A stretch of DNA of 64,000 nt from the NCBI GenBank assembly GCA_963790325.1, contig CAWBNY010000003.1:372001-436000 (forward strand), in the 5' to 3' direction. The number at the start of each line of letters is the position of its first letter. The first letter of the stretch is position 1. Positions 1 to 7,942 of the stretch are shown here, piece after piece. The notes under the pieces were generated by a model, which saw only the letters and a list, made by a program, of their open reading frames with translations, was not told the DNA's origin and searched no databases. Position numbers and translations under genes: made by a program. This DNA is from JAXDMK01 sp963790325 (lineage in GTDB: Bacteria > Actinomycetota > Acidimicrobiia > Acidimicrobiales > AC-14).

Positions 1-68
1 CCGGCCAGGGCCTCTCTGATCACCCTCTTTCTTTAGTCGACGGCCTCGGCGAACGCTCATCCGCAGTC

Positions 69-1058
69 GTGACAGGCTGGCGAGCGATGAGTTGTGAGGC
101 CCGCGACCTGGTCTGCAAGACCCTCCACCGGCTGGGTTTGGAGGGATCGGCGGCCGACAACGTGGAGTCCCTCATCGAGGGACCGTTCAAGGCGGCGATC
201 ATCCTGGTGGCGGCGGCCGTCCTCAGCCGTTTCGGCGGCCGGCTGGCGCTGCGCATCGTCACCCGCCTGGGGCGGGCCAACCCCCTGGCCGAGCGGTCGG
301 CCCGGGCCGCGCAGCGGACGGTCACCTTGGCCAGCGTGGCCGCCAGCACCCTGCGGGTGGCGATCTGGACCGCGGCCGGTCTCCTGCTGGCGAGTGAGGT
401 CGGCCTCAACATCGGGCCTCTCCTGGCCGGGGCCGGAATCGTGGGCCTGGCCCTCGCCTTCGGTGCCCAGAGCCTGGTGAAGGACTTCGTGTCCGGGTTC
501 TTCATCCTGGCCGAGGACCAGTACGGCGTGGGTGACCTGATCACGGTGGGGCCGGTGAGCGGCACCGTCGAGGAGGTCAACCTGCGGGTGACGTCGATCC
601 GGGCCAACGACGGCACCCTCTGGTTCGTCCCCAACGGCGAGATCCGCATGGTCGGCAACGCGGCCAAGGACTGGGTCAAGGCGGTGGTCGACGTGGTCGT
701 CAACCGGGGCGCCGACCTGGCCCGGGCCATCACCGTCATCACCGAGGAGCTGGCGGCGATGTCGGCCGACCCGGTGTGGACCGAGGTCCTGCTGGAGGAG
801 CCGGAGGTGCTCGGGGTGGAGTCGATGGGCACCGAGGGGGTCACGGTGCGGGTCGAGGTGCGGACCGCCCTCGGCAACCGGGTGCGGGTGGCCCGGGAGC
901 TGCGGACCCGCATCACGTCTCGCCTCTACCGCGAGGGGATCTCCATCCGTCAGGACCCGGAGGCGCCGGCCTCGTCCCGGGCCGACCGGTCGCCTCCGCT
1001 CACGTCGTCGCCACCGGAGGAGCCACCCTCGGCGAACGAGGTGCTGCCGCCGGCCTGA
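69..1058 (+). CDS. MscS-family small-conductance mechanosensitive channel
   Basis: 329 residues. Three hydrophobic segments (about 38-58, 85-107 and 112-140) are followed by a soluble C-terminal part. The third segment, with Gly/Ala-rich 'GAGIVGLALAFGAQSLVKD' and then 'GFFILAEDQYGVGD', is the pore helix and start of the beta domain typical of MscS. Such channels open under membrane tension and release solutes on osmotic downshock. The GTG at 69 gives the full first helix; ATG at 87 is an alternative. The C-terminal 30 residues are Pro/Ser-rich and low complexity. The 3' end overlaps the convergent glycosyltransferase gene by 109 nt. The family is clear; gating properties cannot be read from sequence. 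Confidence 0.9.
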   Translation: MTGWRAMSCEARDLVCKTLHRLGLEGSAADNVESLIEGPFKAAIILVAAAVLSRFGGRLALRIVTRLGRANPLAERSARAAQRTVTLASVAASTLRVAIWTAAGLLLASEVGLNIGPLLAGAGIVGLALAFGAQSLVKDFVSGFFILAEDQYGVGDLITVGPVSGTVEEVNLRVTSIRANDGTLWFVPNGEIRMVGNAAKDWVKAVVDVVVNRGADLARAITVITEELAAMSADPVWTEVLLEEPEVLGVESMGTEGVTVRVEVRTALGNRVRVARELRTRITSRLYREGISIRQDPEAPASSRADRSPPLTSSPPEEPPSANEVLPPA

Positions 1059-2086
1059 CGGCGGGCGATCACGTCCTCGAACAGCTCGAGGTGCTCACGG
1101 ACCATCCGCTCCACCGAGAAGTAGCCCTCGACGGCCGCCCGGCAGGCGTGACGGTCGATCTGATCGACGCTGGCGATGGCATCGGCCATCTCCTCGTCCC
1201 CGTCGACCAGGAACCCGGTGGTCCCGTCGACGATGACCTCGGGAGCGGCCCCCTCGGGGTAGGCGAGCACCGGCGTGCCGCAGGCCAGCGACTCGATCAT
1301 CACCAGTCCGAAGGGCTCGTTCCACCGGATGGGGAAGAGGGTGGCCCGGGCGCCGGCCAACAGCCGCAGCTTCTCCTCGTGGGGGACCTCGCCCAGGAAG
1401 CGGATGGTCTCGCTCAGGTGGGGGGCGACCTCGAGCTCGAAGTACGCCTTCTCCGCCTTCTCCCGGACCTTGCCCGCCAGGATCAGGGTCACGCCGGCCT
1501 TTTCGGCCGCGGCGATGGCCCGGTGGGCCCCCTTGTCCGCCGACAGGCGGCCCAGGAAGACCACGTAGTCGCCCCCGCCGTCGCCCCACGGAAACTCGGA
1601 CGCGCTCACGCCGTGGTGGATGACCCGGGCGATGGTGACGTCGGGCGCAGCCCGGGTCTGGGCGTGGGAGATGGCGATGAGGCTGATGGTGTCGCCGATG
1701 CGGCGGTAGACGTCGGCCAGCTCTCCGTCGAGGGGACCGTGGATGGTGGTCACCACTGGCGGCATGCCGCTGGCGGCCGTCCACCGGGACGCCATCGATG
1801 GGCCGACGACGGTGTGGTCGTGGACGACGTCGAATCCGGCCGCCGCCTCGTAGGCGGCGAGGACGTGGCGCACCTCGGGGACGGCGACACCCATGCGCTC
1901 GCCCTCGGCCTCCGGGAGGAGCCACCGGCGGGGGACGGGGCACGTCGAATCGCCGGTGGTGAACAGGAGCACCTCGTGGCCGGCGGCGGCCATTCCCCTC
2001 GCCTCGGCGTCGACGGCCTGCTCGATCCCGCCGTACAGGGTGGGCGGGATGGGAGCCCAGGGAGGGGCGATGATGGCGATCCGCAT
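950..2086 (-). CDS. GT4-family glycosyltransferase
   Basis: 378 residues, GT-B fold. The N-terminus 'MRIAIIAPPW', with the acceptor loop 'PTLYGGIEQ', and the C-terminal donor-site motif 'EPFGLVMIESLACGTP' (the E-x7-E signature) place it in GT4. It would transfer a sugar from a nucleotide-sugar donor; acceptor and product are unknown. I chose the ATG at 2084-2086 because it starts exactly at the first beta strand. The frame stays open to 2239, but that extension is Arg/Pro-rich and not protein-like. The last roughly 36 codons overlap the convergent MscS gene and encode a Gly/Ser/Asp-rich tail, so the functional domain ends before the overlap. Confidence 0.88.
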   Translation of the reverse strand: MRIAIIAPPWAPIPPTLYGGIEQAVDAEARGMAAAGHEVLLFTTGDSTCPVPRRWLLPEAEGERMGVAVPEVRHVLAAYEAAAGFDVVHDHTVVGPSMASRWTAASGMPPVVTTIHGPLDGELADVYRRIGDTISLIAISHAQTRAAPDVTIARVIHHGVSASEFPWGDGGGDYVVFLGRLSADKGAHRAIAAAEKAGVTLILAGKVREKAEKAYFELEVAPHLSETIRFLGEVPHEEKLRLLAGARATLFPIRWNEPFGLVMIESLACGTPVLAYPEGAAPEVIVDGTTGFLVDGDEEMADAIASVDQIDRHACRAAVEGYFSVERMVREHLELFEDVIARRQAGGSTSFAEGGSSGGDDVSGGDRSARDEAGASGS

Positions 2087-2151
2087 CGGGACCGCATTCC
2101 ACCACATCGGTTCGCGGTGTCGAACCGCGAGCGCGTGGTTACGGTGGGGAG

Positions 2152-2844
2152 GTGGGTTCGACCACGCCGCCGGCCGCGCCTTGGGAGTTGGCCGGCGAAT
2201 GCGTGGTGGCCTTCGTCCGGCCGCCGGCGCGCCGGCCACCGCTGCCCGTCGGCCTGCACCCCCTGCCCGGCCCCCTGGTGGTGGCCGTGGCCCGCTTCAC
2301 CGAGTCGCCCGTCGGCCCTTACCTGGAGCTTTCCGTGGCCGAGCCGGCCCGCCTGGGAGCTCGCATCGGGCTCTGCGTCACCCTCATGGTGGTCGACTCG
2401 CCCGATTCCCGGCTCGGGGGACGGCTCAACTGGGGCCTGCCCAAGGAGCTGGGCACGCTGCGCTGGCTGGCCGACGGCGACGAGCGGACGCTGGCCTGGG
2501 AGGACCGCGACGTGGTGGTGCGGGGGGTGCCGTCGGGTCCGTCGGTGCCGATGGTGGCGCCGGTGCGGTCCCTGCAACGGCGGGCGGACGGGCTGGTGGT
2601 CGTCGGCGGCCGGGTGCGGGGCCATGCCCGGCCGGCCCGGGTCGAGATCGACACCCCCGACGCCGACGGGCTGTTCGGGCTGACCGGCCGCCATCGGGGG
2701 ATGGTCGTCACCGGGATGCGCCTGGTGGTCGACCCCGCCCGCCGCCCGGCCGGCCTCACCGCCACCCTCCGGGCCCCGCTGCGGGCGCCCGAGCCTGCGT
2801 TATCGTGGCCCCGGGAGGCCACCGCCACCCTCACGGGCGACTAG
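2152..2844 (+). CDS. acetoacetate decarboxylase-like protein
   Basis: 230 residues. The segment 'GPYLELSVAEPARLG' and the motif 'NWGLPKELGTLRW' match the acetoacetate decarboxylase superfamily, where the Lys after Pro in 'G-x-PK' forms the Schiff base in characterised members. True decarboxylases usually have a second adjacent Lys; here the next residue is Glu, so the activity may differ (some relatives are aldolase-dehydratases or of unknown function). It starts with GTG, 65 nt from the divergent GT4 gene. Its TAG stop (2842-2844) lies inside the 5' acceptor/D-arm region of the downstream tRNA-Val gene, a 10-nt overlap. Family call good, reaction uncertain. Confidence 0.7.
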   Translation: MGSTTPPAAPWELAGECVVAFVRPPARRPPLPVGLHPLPGPLVVAVARFTESPVGPYLELSVAEPARLGARIGLCVTLMVVDSPDSRLGGRLNWGLPKELGTLRWLADGDERTLAWEDRDVVVRGVPSGPSVPMVAPVRSLQRRADGLVVVGGRVRGHARPARVEIDTPDADGLFGLTGRHRGMVVTGMRLVVDPARRPAGLTATLRAPLRAPEPALSWPREATATLTGD

Positions 2845-2909
2845 CTCAACGGTAGAGCGCTGCCTTCACACGGCAGAAGTACGGGGATCAACACCCCGGT
2901 CGCCCACCA
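2835..2909 (+). tRNA. tRNA-Val (anticodon CAC)
   Basis: A full cloverleaf can be drawn. The acceptor GGGCGAC pairs with GTCGCCC at 2899-2905. The D stem is GCTC/GAGC. The anticodon stem CTGCC/GGCAG holds loop TTCACAC with anticodon CAC at 2867-2869. The T stem is CGGGG/CCCCG. Discriminator A plus an encoded CCA occupy 2906-2909. The T loop reads ATCAACA rather than the usual TTCRANY, so T54 is A. The first 10 nt are shared with the end of the preceding coding sequence. The gene is followed at once by an integrase-like remnant, as expected for a tRNA used as an integration site. Confidence 0.88.
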
Positions 2910-2915
2910 GGTCCG

Positions 2916-3060
2916 AAGAGATTCATTGGCACCAAAAAGGCGGCGGAACGGGCCCTGGCCGACTTCGGTACCGAGGCTCTCGACCTCGCCCGGCGGTGGA
3001 AGTGCATCGGAGAGAACGTCGCCGCGAACGCCGCGCTTATCCCGGGTACGGACCAACCCG
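2916..3060 (+). pseudogene. relic tyrosine integrase fragment next to tRNA-Val
   Basis: The frame starting at 2916 reads 'KRFIGTKKAAERALADFGTE', which resembles the N-terminal arm-binding domain of actinophage-type integrases (compare 'GTKREAERAL'). It then passes directly into 'ALDLARRWKCIGENVAANAA', which resembles the mid-domain 'A..W.WI..NPA' segment. The long region normally between the two is missing, so this is probably an internally deleted remnant. No start codon lies upstream in frame. The frame has no stop before the next gene at 3159 and is in phase with it. The call rests on pattern memory only. Confidence 0.45.
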
Positions 3061-3158
3061 CGGTCGACACATCCTGGAGGGCCTACTGCGGGGCCGGGAC
3101 GCGACGAAGACCCGCTCGGCCTAGCGTTGCGACCGACCGAGCGGCGAAGGGCGGAACG

Positions 3159-3644
3159 ATGAGCGAGCATCCGGCGGCTCCGTCAAAGGTGGGACCTGAC
3201 GGACAGGTGTACCGGCAGAAGCCGGACGGCACCTGGTGGTGGCGGGCCTCAGACGGGAAGTGGTACCCGGAGGAGTCGTATCTGGGCCATCGACCTCCGC
3301 CTCCGTCCCCACCCGCCGTCCCGGCCCCGGCGAGTGTCCCGGCCGTCCCCGCCCCGCCTCGGGAGGAACGCCCTGCCAGCGAGCGGGTCGTGGTCCAGGC
3401 GCCGATGTCGTTCAGCGGCAGCGCCCGGCGGATCTGGAAGCTGACGGGCGACAGCCCCGCTCAGATGGCGCTGGTAGCCCTGCCCGCCCTCATGTTGATC
3501 GCCTTGGCGTGGATCGTCGTCGCCGGCTGGTACTGCCTCTTCGGCATCCTGGTCGTCCCGTGGCGACTGATCCGGCGAGGGAGCCGCAAGCGCAAGCAGG
3601 AGACCCTGCGGCACCGGGAGATGCTCCGGGGTGATCGACGCTGA
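3159..3644 (+). CDS. small membrane protein with SDGKWYPE motif
   Basis: 161 residues, function unknown. The N-terminus 'DGTWWWRASDGKWYPEESY' is a Trp-rich motif seen near the ends of many actinobacterial membrane and secreted proteins, similar in character to DUF2510. A Pro/Ala-rich linker (about 50-75) follows. One strong hydrophobic segment (about 107-130, 'LIALAWIVVAGWYCLFGIL') then leads to a basic C-terminus 'RRGSRKRKQETLRHREM'. This suggests a single-pass or re-entrant inner-membrane protein with a cytoplasmic basic tail. ATG at 3159 is chosen; the reading frame is open further upstream without a start codon, through the integrase-like fragment. Confidence 0.65.
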   Translation: MSEHPAAPSKVGPDGQVYRQKPDGTWWWRASDGKWYPEESYLGHRPPPPSPPAVPAPASVPAVPAPPREERPASERVVVQAPMSFSGSARRIWKLTGDSPAQMALVALPALMLIALAWIVVAGWYCLFGILVVPWRLIRRGSRKRKQETLRHREMLRGDRR

Positions 3645-3712
3645 GCGTGGCCAACGCCCGGGCGGCCGCCCGGACGTAGAGGAAGCGGCGAGAATGGTGC
3701 ACCCCAGGGTGC

Positions 3713-3778
3713 CTACTTGAGAAGCTTGGCCTTTGCTGCCGCGAACTCCTGATCCGAAAGCGCTACGGGGTACGGCAT
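3713..3778 (-). pseudogene. SHOCT-domain fragment
   Basis: A 21-codon frame from ATG (3776-3778) to TAG reads 'PVALSDQEFAAAKAKLLK', which matches the C-terminal half of the SHOCT (short C-terminal) domain, commonly 'G.IT..EF...KAKLL'. Upstream the frame continues briefly as 'LQLPLPPAE' and then meets a stop, so the rest of a parent protein is absent. It is either a decayed gene tail or a very small protein. It lies in the 220-bp gap between the membrane protein and the GT1 gene; I see nothing else in that gap. Confidence 0.35.
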
Positions 3779-3865
3779 CTCCGCAGGTGGCAGGGGTAGC
3801 TGGAGAAGCCTTCACGGGCAGTTGCTGGGATCAGCACCTCCGGCCGCCCTCTCCGGGCGCGAGGG

Positions 3866-5047
3866 CTATCGGAAGCGGGCGACGATGATCTCGGCGACCT
3901 CCGCCGGCGACGGCATGCGGCGCAGCTCCTCCGCCACCCGTTCGGCGGCGGCGCGGTAGGCGGGGTCGGCAAGGATCTCGGTCACCCCGGACCGCACCCC
4001 GTCGGCGGTGACGGAACCGGGGAGGAGGGTACGGCCGGCGCTGGCGGCGGCGCAGGCGGCGGCGTTGCCGAACTGGTCCGCCGCCTGGGGCAGGCAGAGC
4101 TGCGGCAGTCCCCGGCCCAAGGCGGCCAGAAGAGTCCCCGAGCCGGCGTGCGACACGACGGCCGAGCAGTAGGGGAGGAGCTGGGTCTGGGGGAGGTAGC
4201 GGGCGACGCCTACGTTCGGCGGCTGGGGCCCGAGGCTGTCGGGATCGCCGGTCGGACCGAGGGTGACGACGACCCGCACCGCCAGGGCGCGGGTCCCGGC
4301 CACCACTGTCGCCACCAGCTCAGGGTTGCTGTTGAACACGGTGCCGAAGGTGACGTACACCAGCGGATCGGCCGACTCGTCGGTCACGAGATCGGGCAGG
4401 GGCTCGTCGCCCCCGGTGACGAACGTGTCGGGACGCAGGAGCTGCCGGGCCGGGACGTGGTTCTGCTCCTGCGCCTGCATGCTGGGCGGGTAGATGTCGA
4501 GGTAGAGGTGGTCGTACGTTCCCGCGTAGGGCCGGGGCTCCAGCCCCTGGGCCTCCCACAGCGGCGCCACCGCCCGGCCCGCCGACTCGAGCCGGACGGC
4601 AGGCAGGAGCCCACCGAAGGAGTGCGTCACGTTGGGAACGCCCAAGGCCGCCGCCGCCACCGGCCCGGCCAGCTCGGCCTGGTCGCAGATCACCACCGCC
4701 GGATCGAACGCCCGGGCGACGGGCAGGAGGTCGGCCAGCATGGCCGGAGCCTGGACGGCGCCGAAGAACCGGGGGAAGAAGACGTTCGGCCGCTCGCTGG
4801 GGGCCATCTCCTGGACCTCGGGGTACCGGCGCAAGGCCTCGCCGAAGCCCTCGTCGAGGCTGGGACCGGCGGGATGGGCGACGAAGCCCTCCCGCTCCAG
4901 ACGGGTCGCCACGCCTGCGGTGACGGCCCAGGCCACATCGTCGCCCCGGTCGGCGAACGCCCTGGCCAGGGGCATCATCGGATGGATGTGGCCCCACCCC
5001 GGGGTCGAGGTGAACAGGACGCGCACGGGGCCAGTGTGCCCTGTCAC
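3866..5047 (-). CDS. GT1-family (MGT-like) glycosyltransferase
   Basis: 393 residues, GT-B fold. 'VRVLFTSTPGWGHIHPMMPLA' at the N-terminus and the donor-site segment 'SHAGSGTLLAALGRGLPQL' with 'PQAADQFGNA' are the hallmarks of UDP/dTDP-sugar transferases that decorate macrolides, glycolipids and other small lipophilic acceptors. The length is normal for the family. Acceptor and sugar cannot be assigned and no natural-product cluster lies nearby. The start at 5047 faces the DNA ligase start at 5066 with only 18 bp between them, so the two promoters must lie inside the opposing genes or overlap. Confidence 0.85.
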   Translation of the reverse strand: MTGHTGPVRVLFTSTPGWGHIHPMMPLARAFADRGDDVAWAVTAGVATRLEREGFVAHPAGPSLDEGFGEALRRYPEVQEMAPSERPNVFFPRFFGAVQAPAMLADLLPVARAFDPAVVICDQAELAGPVAAAALGVPNVTHSFGGLLPAVRLESAGRAVAPLWEAQGLEPRPYAGTYDHLYLDIYPPSMQAQEQNHVPARQLLRPDTFVTGGDEPLPDLVTDESADPLVYVTFGTVFNSNPELVATVVAGTRALAVRVVVTLGPTGDPDSLGPQPPNVGVARYLPQTQLLPYCSAVVSHAGSGTLLAALGRGLPQLCLPQAADQFGNAAACAAASAGRTLLPGSVTADGVRSGVTEILADPAYRAAAERVAEELRRMPSPAEVAEIIVARFR

Positions 5048-5065
5048 CGCCTACCGTGAAGGGCC

Positions 5066-6595
5066 ATGCTGCTGGCCGAGGTGGTGGCGACGTCCGAAGC
5101 CGTGGCCTCCACCCGGGCCCGGTCGGCCAAGGTCGCCAGCCTCGCCGGCCTGCTCCGGCAGTTGGCGCCCGACGAGGTTGAGCCGGCCGTCGCCTTCCTC
5201 ACCGGCCGGCCCCGGCAGGGGAAGATCGGCGTCGGGTGGGCCACGTTGCGGGCGGTTGACCCGCCGCCGGTCGGCGAGCCCTCGATCGGTGTCCTCGACC
5301 TCGACCGGGCCATCAGCGAGCTCCGGGCCCTCGAAGGGCACGGCTCGGGTGCCCGGCGGACGGCCGTCCTGGGCGACCTGCTGGCCCGGGCCACCGCCCC
5401 CGAGGCCGATTTCGTCCGCCGCCTCCTCCTCGGCGATCTCCGCCAGGGCGCCCTGGAAGGGGTGATGGCCGACGCCGTGGGCCGGGCCGCAGGGATCCCG
5501 GTCGCCACCGTCCGCCGGGCAGCCATGCTCGCCGGCGACCTGGCCCGGGTGGCGGCCACCGCCCTCACGGCGGGTGAGGCGGCCCTCGCCGCCGTCGGCC
5601 TCGACGTCCTCCGCCCCGTGCAACCGATGCTCGCCTCCACCGCCACCGACCTGGCGTCCGCCCTCCACGAGCTCGGGCCGTCGCTCGTCGAGTGGAAGCT
5701 CGACGGTGCCCGCCTCCAGGCCCACCGGCGGGGCGACGACGTCCGCCTCTTCACCCGCAACCTCAACGACGTCACCGGCCGGCTACCGGCCGTCGTCGAC
5801 CTCCTCCGGGCCCTCGACCTCCACCAGGTCGTGCTCGACGGCGAGGTGCTCGGCGTGACCGACGACGGCCCGGAGGCGTTCCAGGAGACGATGAGCAGCT
5901 TCGGCCGGCGGACGGGTCCCCCCGGCCGGGCCTCACTCGGGGTCTGGTTCTTCGACTGCCTCCACCTCGACGGCGACGACCTCCTCGACCGCCCCCTGGG
6001 CGAGCGGGCGGCGGTCCTCGACCGGATCGGCGTTCCCCGGGTGCCGTCGGTGGCGGTGGGGCCGGGCGATCTCGACGCCGCCCGGGCGGTCCAGGACGAG
6101 GCCCTGGCGACCGGTCACGAGGGGGTCATGGTGAAGGCGGTCAGCTCGCCGTACGAAGCCGGACGGCGAGGGGCGGCGTGGCGGAAGGTCAAGCCCGTCC
6201 ACACCCTCGACCTCGTCGTCCTGGCCGCCGAGTGGGGGAGTGGCCGGCGCCGGGGCTGGCTGTCGAACCTCCACCTCGGCGCCCGCGCCGGCGACGGCGG
6301 GCGCGGCTTCGTCATGGTCGGCAAGACCTTCAAGGGCCTCACCGACGCCCTCCTCGAGTGGCAGACGGCCGAGTTCCTCGCCCGCCAGTCCGGCCTGCCA
6401 CACCCTTACGTGGTTGAGATAGACCCGCCCCTCGTGGTGGAGATCGCCCTCGACGGGGTGCAGGCGTCGACCCGTTACCCGGGCGGCGTCGCTCTCCGCT
6501 TCGCCCGCGTCCGCCGCTACCGCGACGACAAGGACCCGGCCGATGCCGACACCATCGAGTCGGTCCGGGCCATGTTGCGGGGCCCCGTCCCGTAG
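5066..6595 (+). CDS. ligB: ATP-dependent DNA ligase, LigB type
   Basis: 509 residues, close to the mycobacterial LigB length. A helical N-terminal DNA-binding domain (about 1-195) precedes the nucleotidyltransferase core. Motif I 'EWKLDGAR' contains the Lys (about residue 211) that forms the ligase-AMP intermediate. Later motifs include 'LDGEVLG' (III), 'FDCLHLDG', 'EGVMVKAV' (IV) and 'RRGAAWRKVKP' (V), followed by an OB-fold domain. It seals nicks in duplex DNA using ATP, as a backup to the NAD-dependent replicative ligase. All catalytic motifs visible appear intact. ATG at 5066 is the first start in frame and begins in the expected N-terminal domain. Confidence 0.9.
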   Translation: MLLAEVVATSEAVASTRARSAKVASLAGLLRQLAPDEVEPAVAFLTGRPRQGKIGVGWATLRAVDPPPVGEPSIGVLDLDRAISELRALEGHGSGARRTAVLGDLLARATAPEADFVRRLLLGDLRQGALEGVMADAVGRAAGIPVATVRRAAMLAGDLARVAATALTAGEAALAAVGLDVLRPVQPMLASTATDLASALHELGPSLVEWKLDGARLQAHRRGDDVRLFTRNLNDVTGRLPAVVDLLRALDLHQVVLDGEVLGVTDDGPEAFQETMSSFGRRTGPPGRASLGVWFFDCLHLDGDDLLDRPLGERAAVLDRIGVPRVPSVAVGPGDLDAARAVQDEALATGHEGVMVKAVSSPYEAGRRGAAWRKVKPVHTLDLVVLAAEWGSGRRRGWLSNLHLGARAGDGGRGFVMVGKTFKGLTDALLEWQTAEFLARQSGLPHPYVVEIDPPLVVEIALDGVQASTRYPGGVALRFARVRRYRDDKDPADADTIESVRAMLRGPVP

Positions 6596-6649
6596 GTCGG
6601 CGGCCAGGTCGTCACCGACCCGGCCCCACCGGCCGTTCCGGTGCCGTGA

Positions 6650-7372
6650 TCATCGCCCGGGTCCGCACCGCAGGTCCACGCTCACGCCCCCGCCCGCCCT
6701 GGCCTCCGCCGTGGGAGGCGATGGGTCGATTGGCGCCGGTGCCGGCGGCACATCCGACCGATCAACGGCATCCGGTCGGGGGCGGGTGGCCCTCACGCAG
6801 AAGCGGACGAACTGCAGTGCGAGCCAGGTGAACAGCACGTACACCGGGAATCCGACACAGATCTGGAGCAGGCCCTCCGACAGGGCTGAGTGCGTCGGTG
6901 CGTGCATCGACCGCGTGGCGACATCCGAGTTCTCGCCGAAGACCCGGGTCGCCAGATTGGCGAGAGGCGTCCCGGCCCCCGCGATCAGGTTGTGGAAAAG
7001 CGGGCCCGGACCGGTGATGGCCGTGAACAATGTGGCCGACGCCAGGACGAACCCGGAGACCGGGGGGCGCCCGTCGCGGCTCGCCCGCCACGCGGCCAGC
7101 GGGACGATGACGGCCAGCAGGGGGGTGAGGGCGATGAATCCGAGCGTCGAATCGAGCAGCCAGTGGTGGACGTGGTCGATCGCGGGCCCGGCCTCACCCC
7201 GCACGATCGCATGCAGCCAGAACATGACCGCACCGCCCCCGTAGGTGAGGAAGGCGGCGCTCACCACCAGCGCCAACCAGGAGATGGGCCGCTGGTAGAA
7301 GCTACGGACGACGTCGGCCACGAGCCGGAGGGCGGACACGGGCCGGCGCCAGGACCAGCGTTCGTCGATCAC
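6650..7372 (-). CDS. multi-pass membrane protein of unknown function
   Basis: 240 residues. Four to five hydrophobic segments are visible ('WLALVVSAAFLTYGGGAVMF', 'GFIALTPLLAVIVPLAAW', 'GFVLASATLFTAI', 'ICVGFPVYVLFTWLALQFV'), with a Pro-rich C-terminal tail. I do not recognise the family. GTG at 7370-7372 is chosen because it overlaps the stop of the upstream stress protein in a GTGA arrangement, the coupling pattern repeated in this window; the frame is open to 7396. Co-translation with the universal stress protein suggests a shared stress or membrane-energetics role, which is inference. Confidence 0.65.
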   Translation of the reverse strand: MIDERWSWRRPVSALRLVADVVRSFYQRPISWLALVVSAAFLTYGGGAVMFWLHAIVRGEAGPAIDHVHHWLLDSTLGFIALTPLLAVIVPLAAWRASRDGRPPVSGFVLASATLFTAITGPGPLFHNLIAGAGTPLANLATRVFGENSDVATRSMHAPTHSALSEGLLQICVGFPVYVLFTWLALQFVRFCVRATRPRPDAVDRSDVPPAPAPIDPSPPTAEARAGGGVSVDLRCGPGR

Positions 7373-7770
7373 GACGCCACGAGCAGGACGGCGCACGGCG
7401 ACTGGTTGACCAGGGCCTTCGATGCCCGCGGGGAGAGCAGGGCGCCGCCCCCCATCCTCCGGCGCTGGCCGACGACGATCAGGTCGGGCCGTTCGTCGTG
7501 GGCGACGTGGCGCATAGTGCGCAACGCCTGCCCCTGGCCGGTGCTGGTGCGCAGCCGCAGCTGGGGGTAGTCGCGACGGAGCCTGGCAACTGCGCCGCGC
7601 CGCTCGGGCACACCGTCGGGGTGGAAAACCTGGCGGGCGTCGACCAGCGGCTTCAGCTCCAGGACGACGAGCTCGGCGTCGTTCGACATCGCCAGCTCGG
7701 CCGCCAGGTTGAGCGTGGCGTGGGAATCCTCATCCGCCGCCGTTCCAACAAGGATCTTGCCGATCATCAC
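7369..7770 (-). CDS. universal stress protein (UspA family)
   Basis: 133 residues, a single Usp domain. The start 'IGKILVGTAADEDSHATL' is the first beta strand and phosphate-proximal Asp of the fold. The C-terminal 'DLIVVGQRRRMGGGALLSPRASKAL' followed by 'SPCAVLLV' corresponds to the ATP-binding loop and last strand, although the G-2x-G-9x-G(S/T) spacing is degenerate, so ATP binding is uncertain. Two ATG codons open the frame; the second (7767) is equally plausible. Its stop overlaps the start of the downstream membrane protein. Confidence 0.85.
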   Translation of the reverse strand: MMIGKILVGTAADEDSHATLNLAAELAMSNDAELVVLELKPLVDARQVFHPDGVPERRGAVARLRRDYPQLRLRTSTGQGQALRTMRHVAHDERPDLIVVGQRRRMGGGALLSPRASKALVNQSPCAVLLVAS

Positions 7771-7898
7771 GAACCTCTTCGTCTTGGTCTAGGGCCCGGT
7801 CGACCAGTGGTCGACTCGGGATGGTCGTTGGAGGGGAAGGTGTCCGGCCGGGGCGCACGCCGCGGCCGCCGAGCAGGTGCCCCCATCACGGGGGTGGG

Positions 7899-7932
7899 GG
7901 TTGGCGCCGTCCCCGGGAGGACGGCGCCAACC
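7899..7932 (-). terminator. intrinsic-terminator-like hairpin after the haloperoxidase
   Basis: Perfect 14-bp inverted repeat (7899-7912 pairing with 7919-7932) around a 6-nt loop, beginning 11 nt beyond the haloperoxidase stop. There is no U-tract, as is usual for high-G+C actinobacterial terminators. The preceding 130 bp (7771-7898) towards the stress-protein gene must hold that gene's promoter; I see no clear element there. Confidence 0.65.
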
Positions 7933-7942
7933 GGACTGCGTG

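Noticed and set aside
2910..3158. Short - strand frame 2841-3170 as a gene
   Set aside because: Overlaps the tRNA antisense, lacks motifs, and the + strand integrase-like reading explains the region better.
4148..5059. Long + strand frame opposite the GT1 gene
   Set aside because: Mirror frame of a gene with clear family motifs; Arg/Gly/His-rich and no recognisable protein pattern.
5048..5065. 18-bp divergent gap as a shared operator
   Set aside because: No dyad or motif can be seen in so short a space; nothing to support it.
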